Below, in pieces: positions 1 through 10,694 of a stretch of DNA of 64,000 bases. How positions within the stretch are numbered: position 1 is the stretch's first letter; every line of letters starts with the position of its first letter. The position numbers were made by a program, and so were the translations under genes. The DNA comes from Usnea hakonensis (taxonomy: Eukaryota; Ascomycota; Lecanoromycetes; Lecanorales; Parmeliaceae), in the NCBI GenBank assembly GCA_013423325.1, contig BLJB01000069.1:1-64000 (forward strand), read 5' to 3'. Under the pieces are notes generated by a model. That model did not search any database. It worked only from the letters and a program-made list of their open reading frames with translations, and had not been told where the DNA came from.

Positions 1-346
1 TGTGGCTGCGCACGTTTCGGTATTATACACTAGCGTTGGCTGAGGTTTAAAAGCAACCGATAACGGCCCCCGCCGCCGCCAATAGACCCTGGTCACCACT
101 CTTGAGCCTCGGCCTTGCGGCCATCCTGCAACCGCTCCACCAAAATCTCAAGTTGATTCTAATCAGTCTTTCATCGCATCAGCTGCGACAAGATCATCAA
201 AGTGAACCGAGGGACCAGATTTATACATCAACTAGCGGCAGCGCTCCCTAAGAGAATCAAGAAACGCCATCCCCAGCTTCGCATTGCAACGATCTTCCGC
301 TTTCGCAGCGCACATTCAGAGCCCACGGTTTGGCGAATCTGCGAGG
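1..346. other. Upstream region of the patatin-like gene
   Basis: No coding signal was recognised. The stretch is presumably promoter and 5' leader of the gene whose start codon is at 347. A short GCC-rich run lies near 68-80. Reading frames here are short and lack conserved residues. Confidence 0.4.
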
Positions 347-2260
347 ATGGAGTCATCAGGGGGGCTGAGACGAAGGGATACAACCAAAGGAACACCGCTG
401 CGAATACTGTCTCTAGGTGAATCACACGCACGCTGATGCTCTACTTCGCAATGTTGCCCCGAGCTGACATGATTCGGCGCAGACGGTGGAGGCGTGCGCG
501 GGTACTCCATGCTTATCCTTCTACACGACTTCATGCACAAAACCTACGCGGAATGCAACAACGGAGAACCCCCAGAAGCGGACAAGGTGCCCAAGCCATG
601 CGACTACTTCGATCTGATCGCGGGCACCGGGACAGGCGGGCTGATTGCTATCATGCTGGGACGGCTACGAATGAACACCAAGGACTGTATGAGAGTGTAT
701 GTGCAGATGACGAGGAAGGTCTTCGAGACGGACAAGACCATTGCTGGGATACCGTACCGATCTACACTCTTCAAAGCCTCGATGTTAGAAGACGCAATAC
801 GAGCCTGCGTGAGGTCTTTTGAACACGAAAGGGACGAGGATCCGGAAGATATATATGGGGATATGCCCAACAGTCCTGGAAGCTTCTCAAGGCCAACGAG
901 TATGATGAGTGATAAAAATGGCATGCCACGATCCTCCACAAGCTCGAGCCCGAGAAATCGATTCAGCCAAGTTTCGGCAGACAATTGGGCTGTCATGGGA
1001 GATCCGAATGCGTCGCTTGAAGATCCTAGAAAGGAAAGGAGGTGTAAGACGTAAGTAGACGGCTGCCCGTGACCGTGGAACTAATACTGACTGCGAAGCA
1101 GAGCGGTAACAGCGGTCTTAAAAGGCCACAGTGAAAGGAGTGCTACAACGGTTCTTTTACGATCATATCCATCTAGAACACAACCAGCTATTGAATCTGA
1201 GTGTGCTATCTGGCAGGCAGGACGTGCAACTTGCGCTACAAAGCTCGCTTTCAAAGAGATAAGAATCGGCACATCGACATTCTTAGACGAAGGCTATGGA
1301 CTTGTCAACTCTGATAAAACGCCCACTTACAATCCAGCTCCCCAGATTCTAGAGGAAGCCTTGATCAATGAATGGCCCGGCCAGACCATTGGCCTCTTCC
1401 TGAGCATTGGGACTGGGAAGAGGCCCGGTGGAACCCAGAACAATCAAGCGGAGTGGTGGGAGGGTTTTGCGGGTGGCTTGGGATCTTTCGCCGAGGCAAA
1501 GAGGAAACTGATTGCGAAGATTGAGGGCTGCGAAAAGACGCACAAGGAAATGACGTCCATCCATTTACCAAAAAGAGGAATCGATCCCCAGCATTACCTC
1601 CGGCTGAACGTCGAAGTGGGAGTCGGCGAGTTCGGTATGAACGAGTGGAATAGATTGGCAGACATTAGCAACAGCACGCAGTCATATCTGAACACACCCT
1701 CTGTCAGAGTCATGCTCAACGAAGGGGCGCGTGAGATGGCCAAAGTTGAAGCGATGCGACGGCATGCCGCTAGCAGGATCCAACGAGCCAATGAAACCTT
1801 TGACAAGCACGCCCCCGCCTACATCCCTCCCTCAGAACCTTCAGCGATCGAGCTCCCCAGCGGTGAGGAGCCGCCTCTGATGCCCCGACCTCTCAGCAAG
1901 CCTGGGCCAATGTACCCCGGAGGCCGACCGCATTCATATCAACGAGTCCCCAGCGTCGACGACAAATTCACCGTCATGTCCTCGGACGAATATCCGCAGC
2001 CGGCGGAAGTACGGCAGAGTTATTCAGAAGATCAGCCTTATCGAGGCAGTAGTGAGTATCAGCGGCCTGACTCTGGGTATGAGGCTCCACCCTTGCCACC
2101 CAAGACCCCGATCCCGTATCGGGATGCTCATGCCGCGCGACGGCATGTTTCGAATCCCAGGGGCAATGGCAATGTGCCTCCTCCGCTCCCATATCCTGAC
2201 ACGGATGGCCCGCCGCCTGTTGTTAATATGGCGAGGAAGCCGGAACAGGTGCCCAGGTGA
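347..2260 (+). CDS. Patatin-like phospholipase-family protein lacking the nucleophile serine
   Basis: Proposed model join(347..416, 483..1050, 1102..2260), 598 residues. Introns of 66 and 51 nt have GT-AG ends, and both joins keep frame. The first join rebuilds the patatin oxyanion-hole motif DGGGVRG (residues 24-30), which is split across exons 1 and 2. The family's nucleophile elbow GxSxG reads GTGTG at residues 71-75, so the serine position (codon 629-631) is glycine. Exon 3 carries the usual second-half block with LDEGYG, then NPAP and the strand-helix GLFLSIGTGKRP. A low-complexity insert separates the two halves, and the last ~150 residues are Pro/Ser/Tyr-rich and probably disordered. 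Active patatins hydrolyse acyl esters of lipids; whether this one does is doubtful. ATG 347 was chosen because it opens the frame leading to DGGGVRG. Confidence 0.85.
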
Positions 2261-3466
2261 GATGTCATGGACTTGGTAGATAGGTAGGATGTTTGATGAT
2301 ACGGCTTGGATGCATGGGTGGTGTATTTGTGAGGATGATGAGGATGATGGGTTGAATGATGACGGTGAACATGGCAGTCTACGACGGCTAAATGAAGATT
2401 TAGAAGTGGTGTCCGGAGTTTGAGCTATGGGTAGCAAAGGTCAGGCCGGATGACAGGATAGGTCTAAGGTCAAGGATGACCGGCTTGAGAGATATTCGTA
2501 CTTTACTCTTCTTGCATCTCTCAAGGAGCTTTCCACGAGCAAAACCTTGGTCATCAGGACAAACATCGTATCCAGCAATATAATATTCCATAAGGCATAG
2601 CTTGGGCCAGATACGTAGTCATACGTGCCTACGTGGTTTTTGAGGCATTGTTTGATAAATAGCGAGTCTGATTCTAAATATAGAAGACCACGCAATGTGG
2701 CCGGAGGCATTTAAGCTGTATTAGGTTCGATTCCTAATGGCGCTGATCCAATGGTGGAATGGTTTAGTTGTCTTTTCTCGCAATACATGCCTCAGTAACA
2801 AAGTGGCGTTGTATTGGTTGCCCAGGCGAGATAAGGAGGCGCGGCGACCTTTCCCCTTTTGATCTTAGCGTCAGATGTATCACGTCGGAGAATCTGGTGG
2901 GAAGTGGGAACTGAAAGTTTGACATTCAATAAACAAAAGATAGATAGATCAGTGTCTAACATATTCACTCTATAAATCCCATCCCCTTAACACACGGAGA
3001 GGGCCAATAAGGACTACATTACATGTCCTCTTACTCTTTCTTATATCCAAACTTGAAGTACTAGTACTACTATCATCGGATCAGGATCATAGTGAAAAGG
3101 AGTACTCCGCCCGCAAACTGCACTGTCGATCAGGGCCTGTCAGGTTCCAGGCGAACCAACTTCACCAGCTTCAGCTTGAGGCTTACGACACTTGGACCTA
3201 GCACCTGGAGCGATACAATATATCTCAATTTCTTCCTGTTTCCTGCCTATGCTTTTACAGGGTTATTAAGACAGACAAGCCAAAGGAAATACTTGATGAT
3301 GATAGGATAACAATCGCGACACCTAATACCGTACTCTCCCCTCCTTCTACGACCTTCGCATTCCACAATACATTGCACATGTCGAGAAGAGGCATCTTCA
3401 GCACATAAACATACGGCAACAGAACTAGCGATAAAGCGTTGACCGCTTTACAAGCAGCTGTTCAGA
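2261..3466. other. Intergenic region with no recognised gene
   Basis: This holds the presumed 3' end of the patatin-like gene and the promoter and leader of the NIPA-like gene. Both strands have only short frames. A 5-bp stem with a 7-nt loop at 2721-2737 imitates a tRNA T-arm but has no matching tRNA body. Nothing else was identified. Confidence 0.4.
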
Positions 3467-5810
3467 ATGGATCAAACCGGTATAATATTGGCACGTGCCA
3501 ACGAGATCTACACGAGGACGAATAGCACGACAACCGGCTCCTCCACGTCAAAGGAACGTCCGCCAGTATACAAGGCTATAGGAATATCGTTGGCAATAGC
3601 ATCAGGTGTCTTCATCGGAACGTCGTTCGTCTTGAAGAAGACGGGGCTGCTCAAAGCAAATGTCAAATACAACGAAGAGGCCGGTGAAGGATATGGGTAC
3701 CTCAAGAACGCATACTGGTGGACAGGCATGACGTTGATGATTATTGGAGAGATTTGCAACTTCGTCGCCTACGCATTCGTCGATGCCATCCTTGTTACGC
3801 CTCTAGGCGCTCTGTCTGTTGTCATTACGACTATACTATCGGCAATCTTCCTCAAGGAACGGCTGAGCTTCGTTGGAAAAGTGGGATGTTTCATGTGCAT
3901 CATTGGATCCGTGGTCATTGTCATGAATGCGCCTGCACAATCTTCAGCGGGCACGATACAAGAGATGAAGCATTTTGTGCTGGCGCCGGGGTTCTTGTCA
4001 TACGCTGGAGTCATCATCGTCGGATGTTTGTTCATTGCATTATGGGTGGGCCCGCGGTACGGGAAGAAGAGCATGTTGGTATATTTGAGTATTTGCAGTC
4101 TGATCGGTGGCTTGAGTGTGGTAGCAACCCAAGGGCTGGGTGCTGCGATTGTCACTCAGGCCGGTGGAACTCCGCAATTCAATCAGTGGTTTTTGTATCT
4201 TTTGCTTGTGTTTGTGGTTGCAACGTTGGTGACGGAAATCATTTTTTTGAACGTGAGTCAGCCTGCCATGAAACTACCGCTGATGATGGACTAGCTGACG
4301 AGGAAGACAGAAAGCCTTAAATCTCTTCAACGCTGCCCTCGTCACTCCTACCTACTATGTATTCTTCACCAGCTCGACCATTGTCACATCCGCCATACTC
4401 TTTCAAGGCTTCAAGGGCACTCCGACATCCATAATCACGGTAGTCATGGGATTCCTACAAATCTGCTCGGGTGTCATACTGTTACAACTCTCGAAATCTG
4501 CCAAGGACGTGCCCGACACGGCCGTCTTCAAGGGTGATCTGGATCAGGTGCGGACTGTAGCGGAACAAGAAGAGCCGGAATCAGAGCCAAAAGCAGATGC
4601 TATACGTGGTGCAGCGGCAATATTGCGCAGGTTCTCACAATCAAGGCAAAAGAAAGAAGTAGCGGAGGCGAAGAGGATACACGAAGATAAAATTAAAGAC
4701 CAGATGGAGCCCATTGGTGAAGACGAGCAAGTCGAGTGGGATGGCCTGAGAAGGAGGAAGACCCTTGTGAATGGACCACAAGGAAGCTTGAGAAGACAGA
4801 AGACTGTACATCCACCACTGGGAATGGCACGATTCCCAGACGATGAAGAAGACCAGGAGCCACGACCACCATCCAGCGATATCATAGGAAGTGGAGGTGG
4901 AGCTTTCAACGGAGGATTCATGGACAGCTTCCGAAGAGGCGCTTCCGGCAGATTCAAGGCAAGGAAGGGCAAATGCGTAAGCACAGAGAATCCTGGATCG
5001 ACAGAGCCGTCGATGTCTCCAGAAGCCTCTGGCGACCTTGGTACACCCCAGCCGTCCGGTGCCCTGGAAATGGAGCATGTTTACGGCCTCCCGCCCAACC
5101 TTGTCGGCTCCGACGGTATCAGAGATATCGATACGGAATATCACGGCAAATACAGCGGCAAGCATATCGTCCTTGCGGAAGAGGTCAGACCCGTACCTTC
5201 AAGAGGAAGCAGTCTCGCCCCATCACCTGCCCCGCACGCCAAACGGCAATTCTCCTTTTCAAACGTCTTCCATCGCAACAGCAAGCAAGACGCCCCACCA
5301 TCTTCCTCTTCCTCCGACATCCCCCACGAACAACATCATCGCCGCCCCTTGTCCCGCCTCGGTCTCGGCTCCCGCCAAAGCAGCAAGGAGCACACCACCC
5401 CGGGCCTCAAAACCGCCACCGAAGAGGAACGCCTTGGGCTTGTCAAGGGCGACTCCGCCTCTACAAACATGCTCGCCATACAACCCGAATACTCGGGAAA
5501 TTCCGAAGACGACGATGAAGACGATGACGAATGGCCCCGGCGGCTCGACCGTGGCACGCCAGGCGCCGGCGGCCATACGGCGGGTCATGCACCGCTCATA
5601 AGGGAAGAGGAAAAAGAAAGCGATGACGAGAACGAGGGACCCGACGTACCGGCCCAGAACACGCCGAGGAAGTTGGGCCAGAGTGGTGGTGCTGAGGGAG
5701 GGAGATATAAGGAATGGGAGGGCTTCGAAGATACAGATGCAGATGCAAATACCCGTGGAGGTGGAGGTGGAGGTGGGAGTAAAGGCAGCGGGAGGCCGGC
5801 TTTTATATGA
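3467..5810 (+). CDS. NIPA-type magnesium transporter (DUF803 family)
   Basis: Proposed model join(3467..4252, 4311..5810), 761 residues, with one 58-nt GT-AG intron in phase 0. The N-terminal ~360 residues hold about nine hydrophobic segments typical of NIPA/DUF803 membrane proteins: an early GISLAIASGVFIGTSFVLKK segment, then GEICNFVAYAF and LVTPLGALSVV. The intron join restores the conserved run ALNLFNAALVTPTYYVFFT. Characterised NIPA proteins carry Mg2+ across plasma or endosomal membranes. The remaining ~400 residues are a soluble Ser/Glu/Asp-rich tail, probably cytosolic and disordered, ending in a glycine run encoded by GGAGGT repeats (about 5757-5777). The tail is much longer than in animal NIPAs, and long tails are usual in fungal members. 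Family assignment is firm; the ion is inferred. Confidence 0.9.
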
Positions 5811-7217
5811 GATGATTTGGTTATGATTGTATAGAAGATAGAGAAAGAAAGAGAGGGGAGTGCTTTTTAGATGGATAATTCTTCTGAATACCTTTGACGT
5901 TGTCTTGACCTTGACTTGACCTCACCTCACCGCACCTCACCGTACCGTATCGTACCGTGCCCACCTTACTCTACCATATTCTATTCTATCCCATCCTATC
6001 TTACCAAACCAAATCGGGCATTCTATTAATCCTAGTCCCGCGCGTAAAGATCTGAGTCGATTACTCCGTTTATGAGAGAGATAGAGATGGGATGGGATAG
6101 GATAAGATGGGATAGGATGGGATAGATGGGATAGGTGGATAGGATAGGATAGAATAAAGTTAGGATAGGATAGGGGCAGGATAGATAGAATAGGATAGGA
6201 TAGATAGAAAGGGGTAGGGGAGAGGGAGGGGAGAGGAGGGGGAATGGTGGTGGTGATGGCAATGGCAGTGGTAATGGAAAGACAAGTACGTAGAATGTAT
6301 CGCATTCCCCCCCCCCCCCCCCCCCCCCCCACCCCACAGTGATTCCCATCCACCTCCTCCTCGTCCATCCATCCATCCATCCATCCACTCCCCTACACTC
6401 TCCTGCTCCCTTACTAGTACACACAATCCCATTCCCCTCTCCCCCTCCCCCCCAGGTGATTCCCATCCGCCCCCTCCTCATTTATACTTACCTCAATTTC
6501 TCGCCTTTTAGTTTTTCTTTTCTTTTCTTCCCCTTCCCCTTTCCCATTCCCTATCCCTTTCCCATTCCCATTCCCTCTCCCTTTCCCTTCCCCTATCCCT
6601 TTCCCCCAGCCTTTCCGGACAATGACCCTCAACATTTCCATTCCCTTGACCTTTTGCTTTGTTTTTGCCTTTCTTTCTTTCTTTCTTTCTTCCTCACAGT
6701 GGTGTGTGTAGGATAGCCAAGGAAAAGGAAAAGGGGAAGGGAAAGGGGAAGGGGAAGAGGAAGAGGGCCGGTCGTATACTCACTTACTCACTTACTCACT
6801 TACTGACTTTACCTTTTTGTTGGGCGTTGGGGGGGATTTGGGATGTGGTGTGGTGTGGTGTGGACGGGGGGGGAGGGAGGGGGTCAGGATGGGATGGGAT
6901 GAATAATCATAGGGACGATAATGTGTTTACGTAAGGTTTTGTATTGTGGTGGTGCTGGTGGGGGGGGGGGCGTATTTGTTGGATATATATAGAGGGAGGT
7001 AGGAGAGGGGAGGAGATGGTGTGGAGGGGAGGGAGGGATAAAAAGGGGATCGAAGGTGTAATATGAATAGAGAGCAGGATCATGTAGAGAGAGTACGAGT
7101 ACTATGCTATGAAACAACCAATCATAATTCTTTCATGGAGAGAGAAATGGTAGAAAAAAAGACCCACTCGCTTCCACCTGCTCCATCTCTTTCTCGACTT
7201 CTCGTCTTGTCGTGTAT
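5811..7217. repeat. Block of simple-sequence repeats between convergent genes
   Basis: Short motifs fill most of this 1.4-kb gap. About 6080-6213 is GGATA-type repeat on the + strand, 6307-6330 is an uninterrupted run of 24 C, 6362-6386 is CCAT repeat, and about 6530-6607 is TTCCC-type pyrimidine repeat. 6664-6690 is TTTC repeat, 6780-6805 is TTACTCAC repeat, 6845-6865 is GGTGT repeat, and G runs follow near 6866-6880 and 6960-6970. Open frames here are translations of the repeats and are not called as genes. The neighbouring NIPA and helical-domain genes converge on this block. Confidence 0.85.
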
Positions 7218-8759
7218 CTAAGGTGTAGTTACGTCGCTGAGGAGAGCGTGCCCTTCCTCTCTTCCCCCTCCCCCGCCCGTCTCTTTGCTTACCGTTTGCA
7301 GACACCGTTGGCAGCAGAGTCTAACACCCTCCATTAAGAAGGTGATCTTTCCCGATTGTACTTGAACATCAATAAGAAGAAGGAGTGTAAGCACCCTCTC
7401 CTCCCAGCTTTCATCTATCCAATACTTTCCTAATAACTCCATGGATCCACTAATATTTTCTACTTCCCTCAGCAAGCCTTGCAAATCTTTTCTTATTGAT
7501 AAATCGTACCTTGGAAGGGGTAGACTTCTGACGTAAGCACTCAACCGTGAGACACTATCGATCAAAGCGGCTATGTGGATTTGTCGTCTTTCACGAAAGG
7601 GCAAACGGCCCCACTCGATGAGAGGTTGTACTATATCATCGTAGATTTCATGCCTTATGGAGTGAAGCAGGCGGGTCGCATTCTCGTCCTGTTCCTGTTT
7701 GTCAATTTTTGTAGGTTTCTTCACTGTCGGATCAATGCTCACCGAAATGGAGTACATATCCAGCTTGGACTTTAGCTGGGAATCAATCTCCGGGAAAGTG
7801 TCTTTAATTGGTCTTTCCCTCTCTGGTGATGGGATCTCCGAGCGGGATTCTGTCTTGGGCTCGATGAAGTCTGCTTGTGGTGTCGACTCGACCAGCGACT
7901 CGACCACTGACTTAGCCTCTGACTCGGCCTCGGACACGGTCTCTGATGAGGCTTCTGGAATATCCTCCGTCTCCGTATTGTGGGCAGTAGCTTGTTCAAC
8001 GGGTGAGTCAACATTACAGCAGTGCTTTTTCACGTCCATATTCGGATCGTCCTCGTCGAGCAAACCTCTGCTACCAAGCTCCTCTATGTAAGCCTTGATA
8101 AGTCTCTTGTGTTTTCGTATGACCGAGCTTGAGAAGCCATCTTCTAGCAGTTCCCTTCTAAATTCCTTCCAAACAGCTCTATCGTCATCTGCGTATGCTG
8201 TAAGTACTGACCCTTCATGGCGATTGCTGCTCGACAGCAAATGGGCGGTGATCCCATTGACTGCGGCCTTGATCTCCTTGAGGTCCCCACCAGCGTCATT
8301 CATTTGTCGTTCCACCCTTCCCATGGTACCCATTGACACCATTTTTAAGAATAAAGACATGGCCGTGGTCCAGTATATCAATTTGCCCCTCATTTCCGCC
8401 AAGTCCGCCATCTCGCCATTCCCGAATTTAATCTTTTGCCATAGCCTTCTGCCACTTCTTTCTTGATCACCGAGAGCGTTGTATTTCGTCAAGACCTGAT
8501 CGAGTATATTGAGAACCCTCCGGCATCCACCAACAATGACGTGCAACTGTTCGTTGTCCGATTCGTCTGATCGGACAGTATTGAATGCGGCCTTAGGCTT
8601 TTTAACCGCACGCTCAAGTCGTCGTAGTACCATATGGAGACTTAAAACCTCTTGCGTGAGTTCGTCATGTTCCCCGCACGCTTTGCGCGCGTTCTGAACC
8701 GTCTTAAAGGCTAGCTGTGTGAGGAGGACCGCATCGCCAATGGAGTAACCGAATGACAT
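7218..8759 (-). CDS. Uncharacterised fungal protein with STAND-like N-terminal helical domain
   Basis: A single open frame of 513 residues starts at ATG 8759. The N-terminus (starting MSFGYSIGDAVLLTQLAFKT) is a helical region I recognise from many uncharacterised ascomycete proteins. It resembles the domain fungi place before NACHT/STAND NTPases or ankyrin repeats. Residues ~20-200 are predicted helical with an MGRVERQMNDAGG segment. A Ser/Glu-rich linker follows at about 255-330, then a second helical region. No NTPase or repeat domain is present, so any signalling role is inference. A splice donor-like GTAAGC lies near 7290 and could replace the last ~20 residues with another tail, so the C-terminus is provisional. 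Confidence 0.75.
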   Translation of the reverse strand: MSFGYSIGDAVLLTQLAFKTVQNARKACGEHDELTQEVLSLHMVLRRLERAVKKPKAAFNTVRSDESDNEQLHVIVGGCRRVLNILDQVLTKYNALGDQERSGRRLWQKIKFGNGEMADLAEMRGKLIYWTTAMSLFLKMVSMGTMGRVERQMNDAGGDLKEIKAAVNGITAHLLSSSNRHEGSVLTAYADDDRAVWKEFRRELLEDGFSSSVIRKHKRLIKAYIEELGSRGLLDEDDPNMDVKKHCCNVDSPVEQATAHNTETEDIPEASSETVSEAESEAKSVVESLVESTPQADFIEPKTESRSEIPSPERERPIKDTFPEIDSQLKSKLDMYSISVSIDPTVKKPTKIDKQEQDENATRLLHSIRHEIYDDIVQPLIEWGRLPFRERRQIHIAALIDSVSRLSAYVRSLPLPRYDLSIRKDLQGLLREVENISGSMELLGKYWIDESWEERVLTLLLLIDVQVQSGKITFLMEGVRLCCQRCLQTVSKETGGGGGREEGHALLSDVTTP

Positions 8760-10694
8760 AGCTAGCTAGAGTAGTGGCGACAAGAGTACAGAAGTTGCTC
8801 CTCAGCCGTGGGGCTGCTTGCTCTGAACAGTGGCAGCAAAGATAAGAGTGTTACGAGGGCCCTCTTGCTAAGGACACTGGTTTGCATGGACGCTTTGCAA
8901 CGTAGAGTAAGCCGTGTCATGACAAGGCTGAGATTCATTACATAGCCTCAACGCTAGCACAGCCGGTATTTTGTGGATAGACGTCGTTCGAAGTACATGA
9001 ATGTCATGCGCGTACTAGCGGCGAAGGTCGCCCAGCTCCGTGCCTGGAGTCCTCTAGGAGCAGCCAATGCTGCAGCTTTTAGCGAGGGCTGCATGACCGA
9101 GGTTATGCAATTGAAGTACCCCACTACCCCACCGTCGCAGACCGAGACGGCGCTTCCAATCACCATTAGGTAGGTATCAGACCCTCCGGCTTTTCCTTCT
9201 TTCTGGGCAATCAGCCTTTGCATTGATATTGCAGGTGTTACTAACCACTCCGACCCAAGAGCTCCCCAATAAAAAGATATAGAATCAATGCATCGACAGG
9301 GATGCGAATACCGGTTACACGACATCAGAAGCCAGAAAAAACATTAGTATGGTCCTTTGTACTACATAGGTTAGATTTATCATCTTAGTTGTAGGTAGAT
9401 AATGGTAGCACAATGTACTGTACGTGGAAGGCGGAATTAAGCCTCTAACTCCGAACCTTACAAGCCCGCTTCCTTCTATACTCCAATCCCCCTCTTTTCT
9501 TTTCTTCTCTTTTCTTCTCTTTTCCGTGATATACTCATACCCGTACTCATACCGTATCTACCTATCTACCAACCAACTTTACATACTTGTGGTGGTTCAT
9601 CTGTATTTTGAAAGGTCAGGGAAGGGAAGGGAAGGGACTAGGACTGGGACTGGGAAGGGAAGGGAAGGGAAGGGAAGGGAAGGGAAAGGAAGGTAAGGGA
9701 AGGGAAGGGAAGGGAAGGGAAGGGAAGGGAAAGGAAGGCAAGGGTATGAAGAGTGGGAGTGCGATGTGGGGAGTGGGAGTGGAAAGAAGGGGGGGGGAGT
9801 GGGTGGGAATGCGATGCGATGCGGGGGGGAAGGGTAGGGGAGTGGAGAAGGGAGTTGGAGTTGTGGGGGCTTGGAAAGAAGGGGGCGGGGGGGAGAGGGA
9901 GCTTGGAGAAGAAGGGGAAGGGGGGAGGAAGATGTAAATGGGGCAATGGGTCAAACCAAACCAAAAGAACAATCAACCACCCAACAACCCAACCACACCT
10001 CCCCCCAAAAGCACACTCTAAACCCCTTTTCTTCAAAACCGTAAAGTACTTTAGTATAAAAAAAAAGCTCGTATATATATAATATCCCAAACCGCTAAAA
10101 CCCAACCCCCCACCCCAAAGACACACCCTCTCTCATCCAGAAAAACAAGCGCTATCACGCTATCACGCTCCATCCATTGATCCAACGTCCTTTCCTGAGA
10201 GGGGTGACAGAAGAGAGAGTGTGGTAGATAGATAGATAGATAGCGGACGCGTGTCGGCCCAGCGTCCTTTTGCGGTGTCGTCTTAAGCGTGAGCACAGCT
10301 AGCACGATTCAGATGCATGTCTGAGAGAGAGAGAGAGAACTCGGTAACGGTTTACAGATTCCAAACTTATGCACTTCAAGCCCAAGACCTTCCTCATGAT
10401 ATACTCGTAGCACTTATTCAATAATACAATGTCCAAGACCGAAGGGGGCTAAGTATCCCTCACGCCTACGACCGGCAATCCTCACACCCGTCTTCCCTCG
10501 ACGCATAATCATCCATCCCCTCCACTCTTCTCAAATGGCCCGATCCAAGACAATAGCACAAATCCTGCGGCAACAATTCCCTCTCCGTCGTCGGCTCGAC
10601 GAGCTTAACGCCCTTAGTTCTGGGGAGAGGGCTCGGCATGATCCCGGTCGGAGAACTAAGTCGGAACACACAGACACGACTCAGCCTGCAATCT
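8760..10694. other. Intergenic region with a GGGAA purine array
   Basis: No gene was recognised. About 9617-9745 is a near-perfect GGGAA pentamer array on the + strand, followed by a G-rich purine tract to about 9935 with several runs of at least four G. 10225-10243 is GATA repeat. 10325-10339 is GA repeat. The frames listed across 9424-9972 on both strands are translations of these repeats. Confidence 0.7.

Noticed and set aside
2675..2746. Possible tRNA: perfect T-arm-like hairpin at 2721-2737
   Set aside because: The acceptor, D and anticodon arms that should precede it are not there. The 5' partner of the 3' acceptor sequence is absent, and the only nearby hairpin has a 5-nt loop.
3718..4320. 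200-codon + frame overlapping the NIPA gene
   Set aside because: It is a shadow frame of the transporter, whose transmembrane pattern and splice join are clear.
5937..6934. Frames of 70-150 codons on both strands
   Set aside because: They are generated by simple repeats and lack any conserved content.
9424..10126. Several 90-160-codon frames on both strands
   Set aside because: They translate GGGAA and polypurine repeats; composition is repeat-driven.
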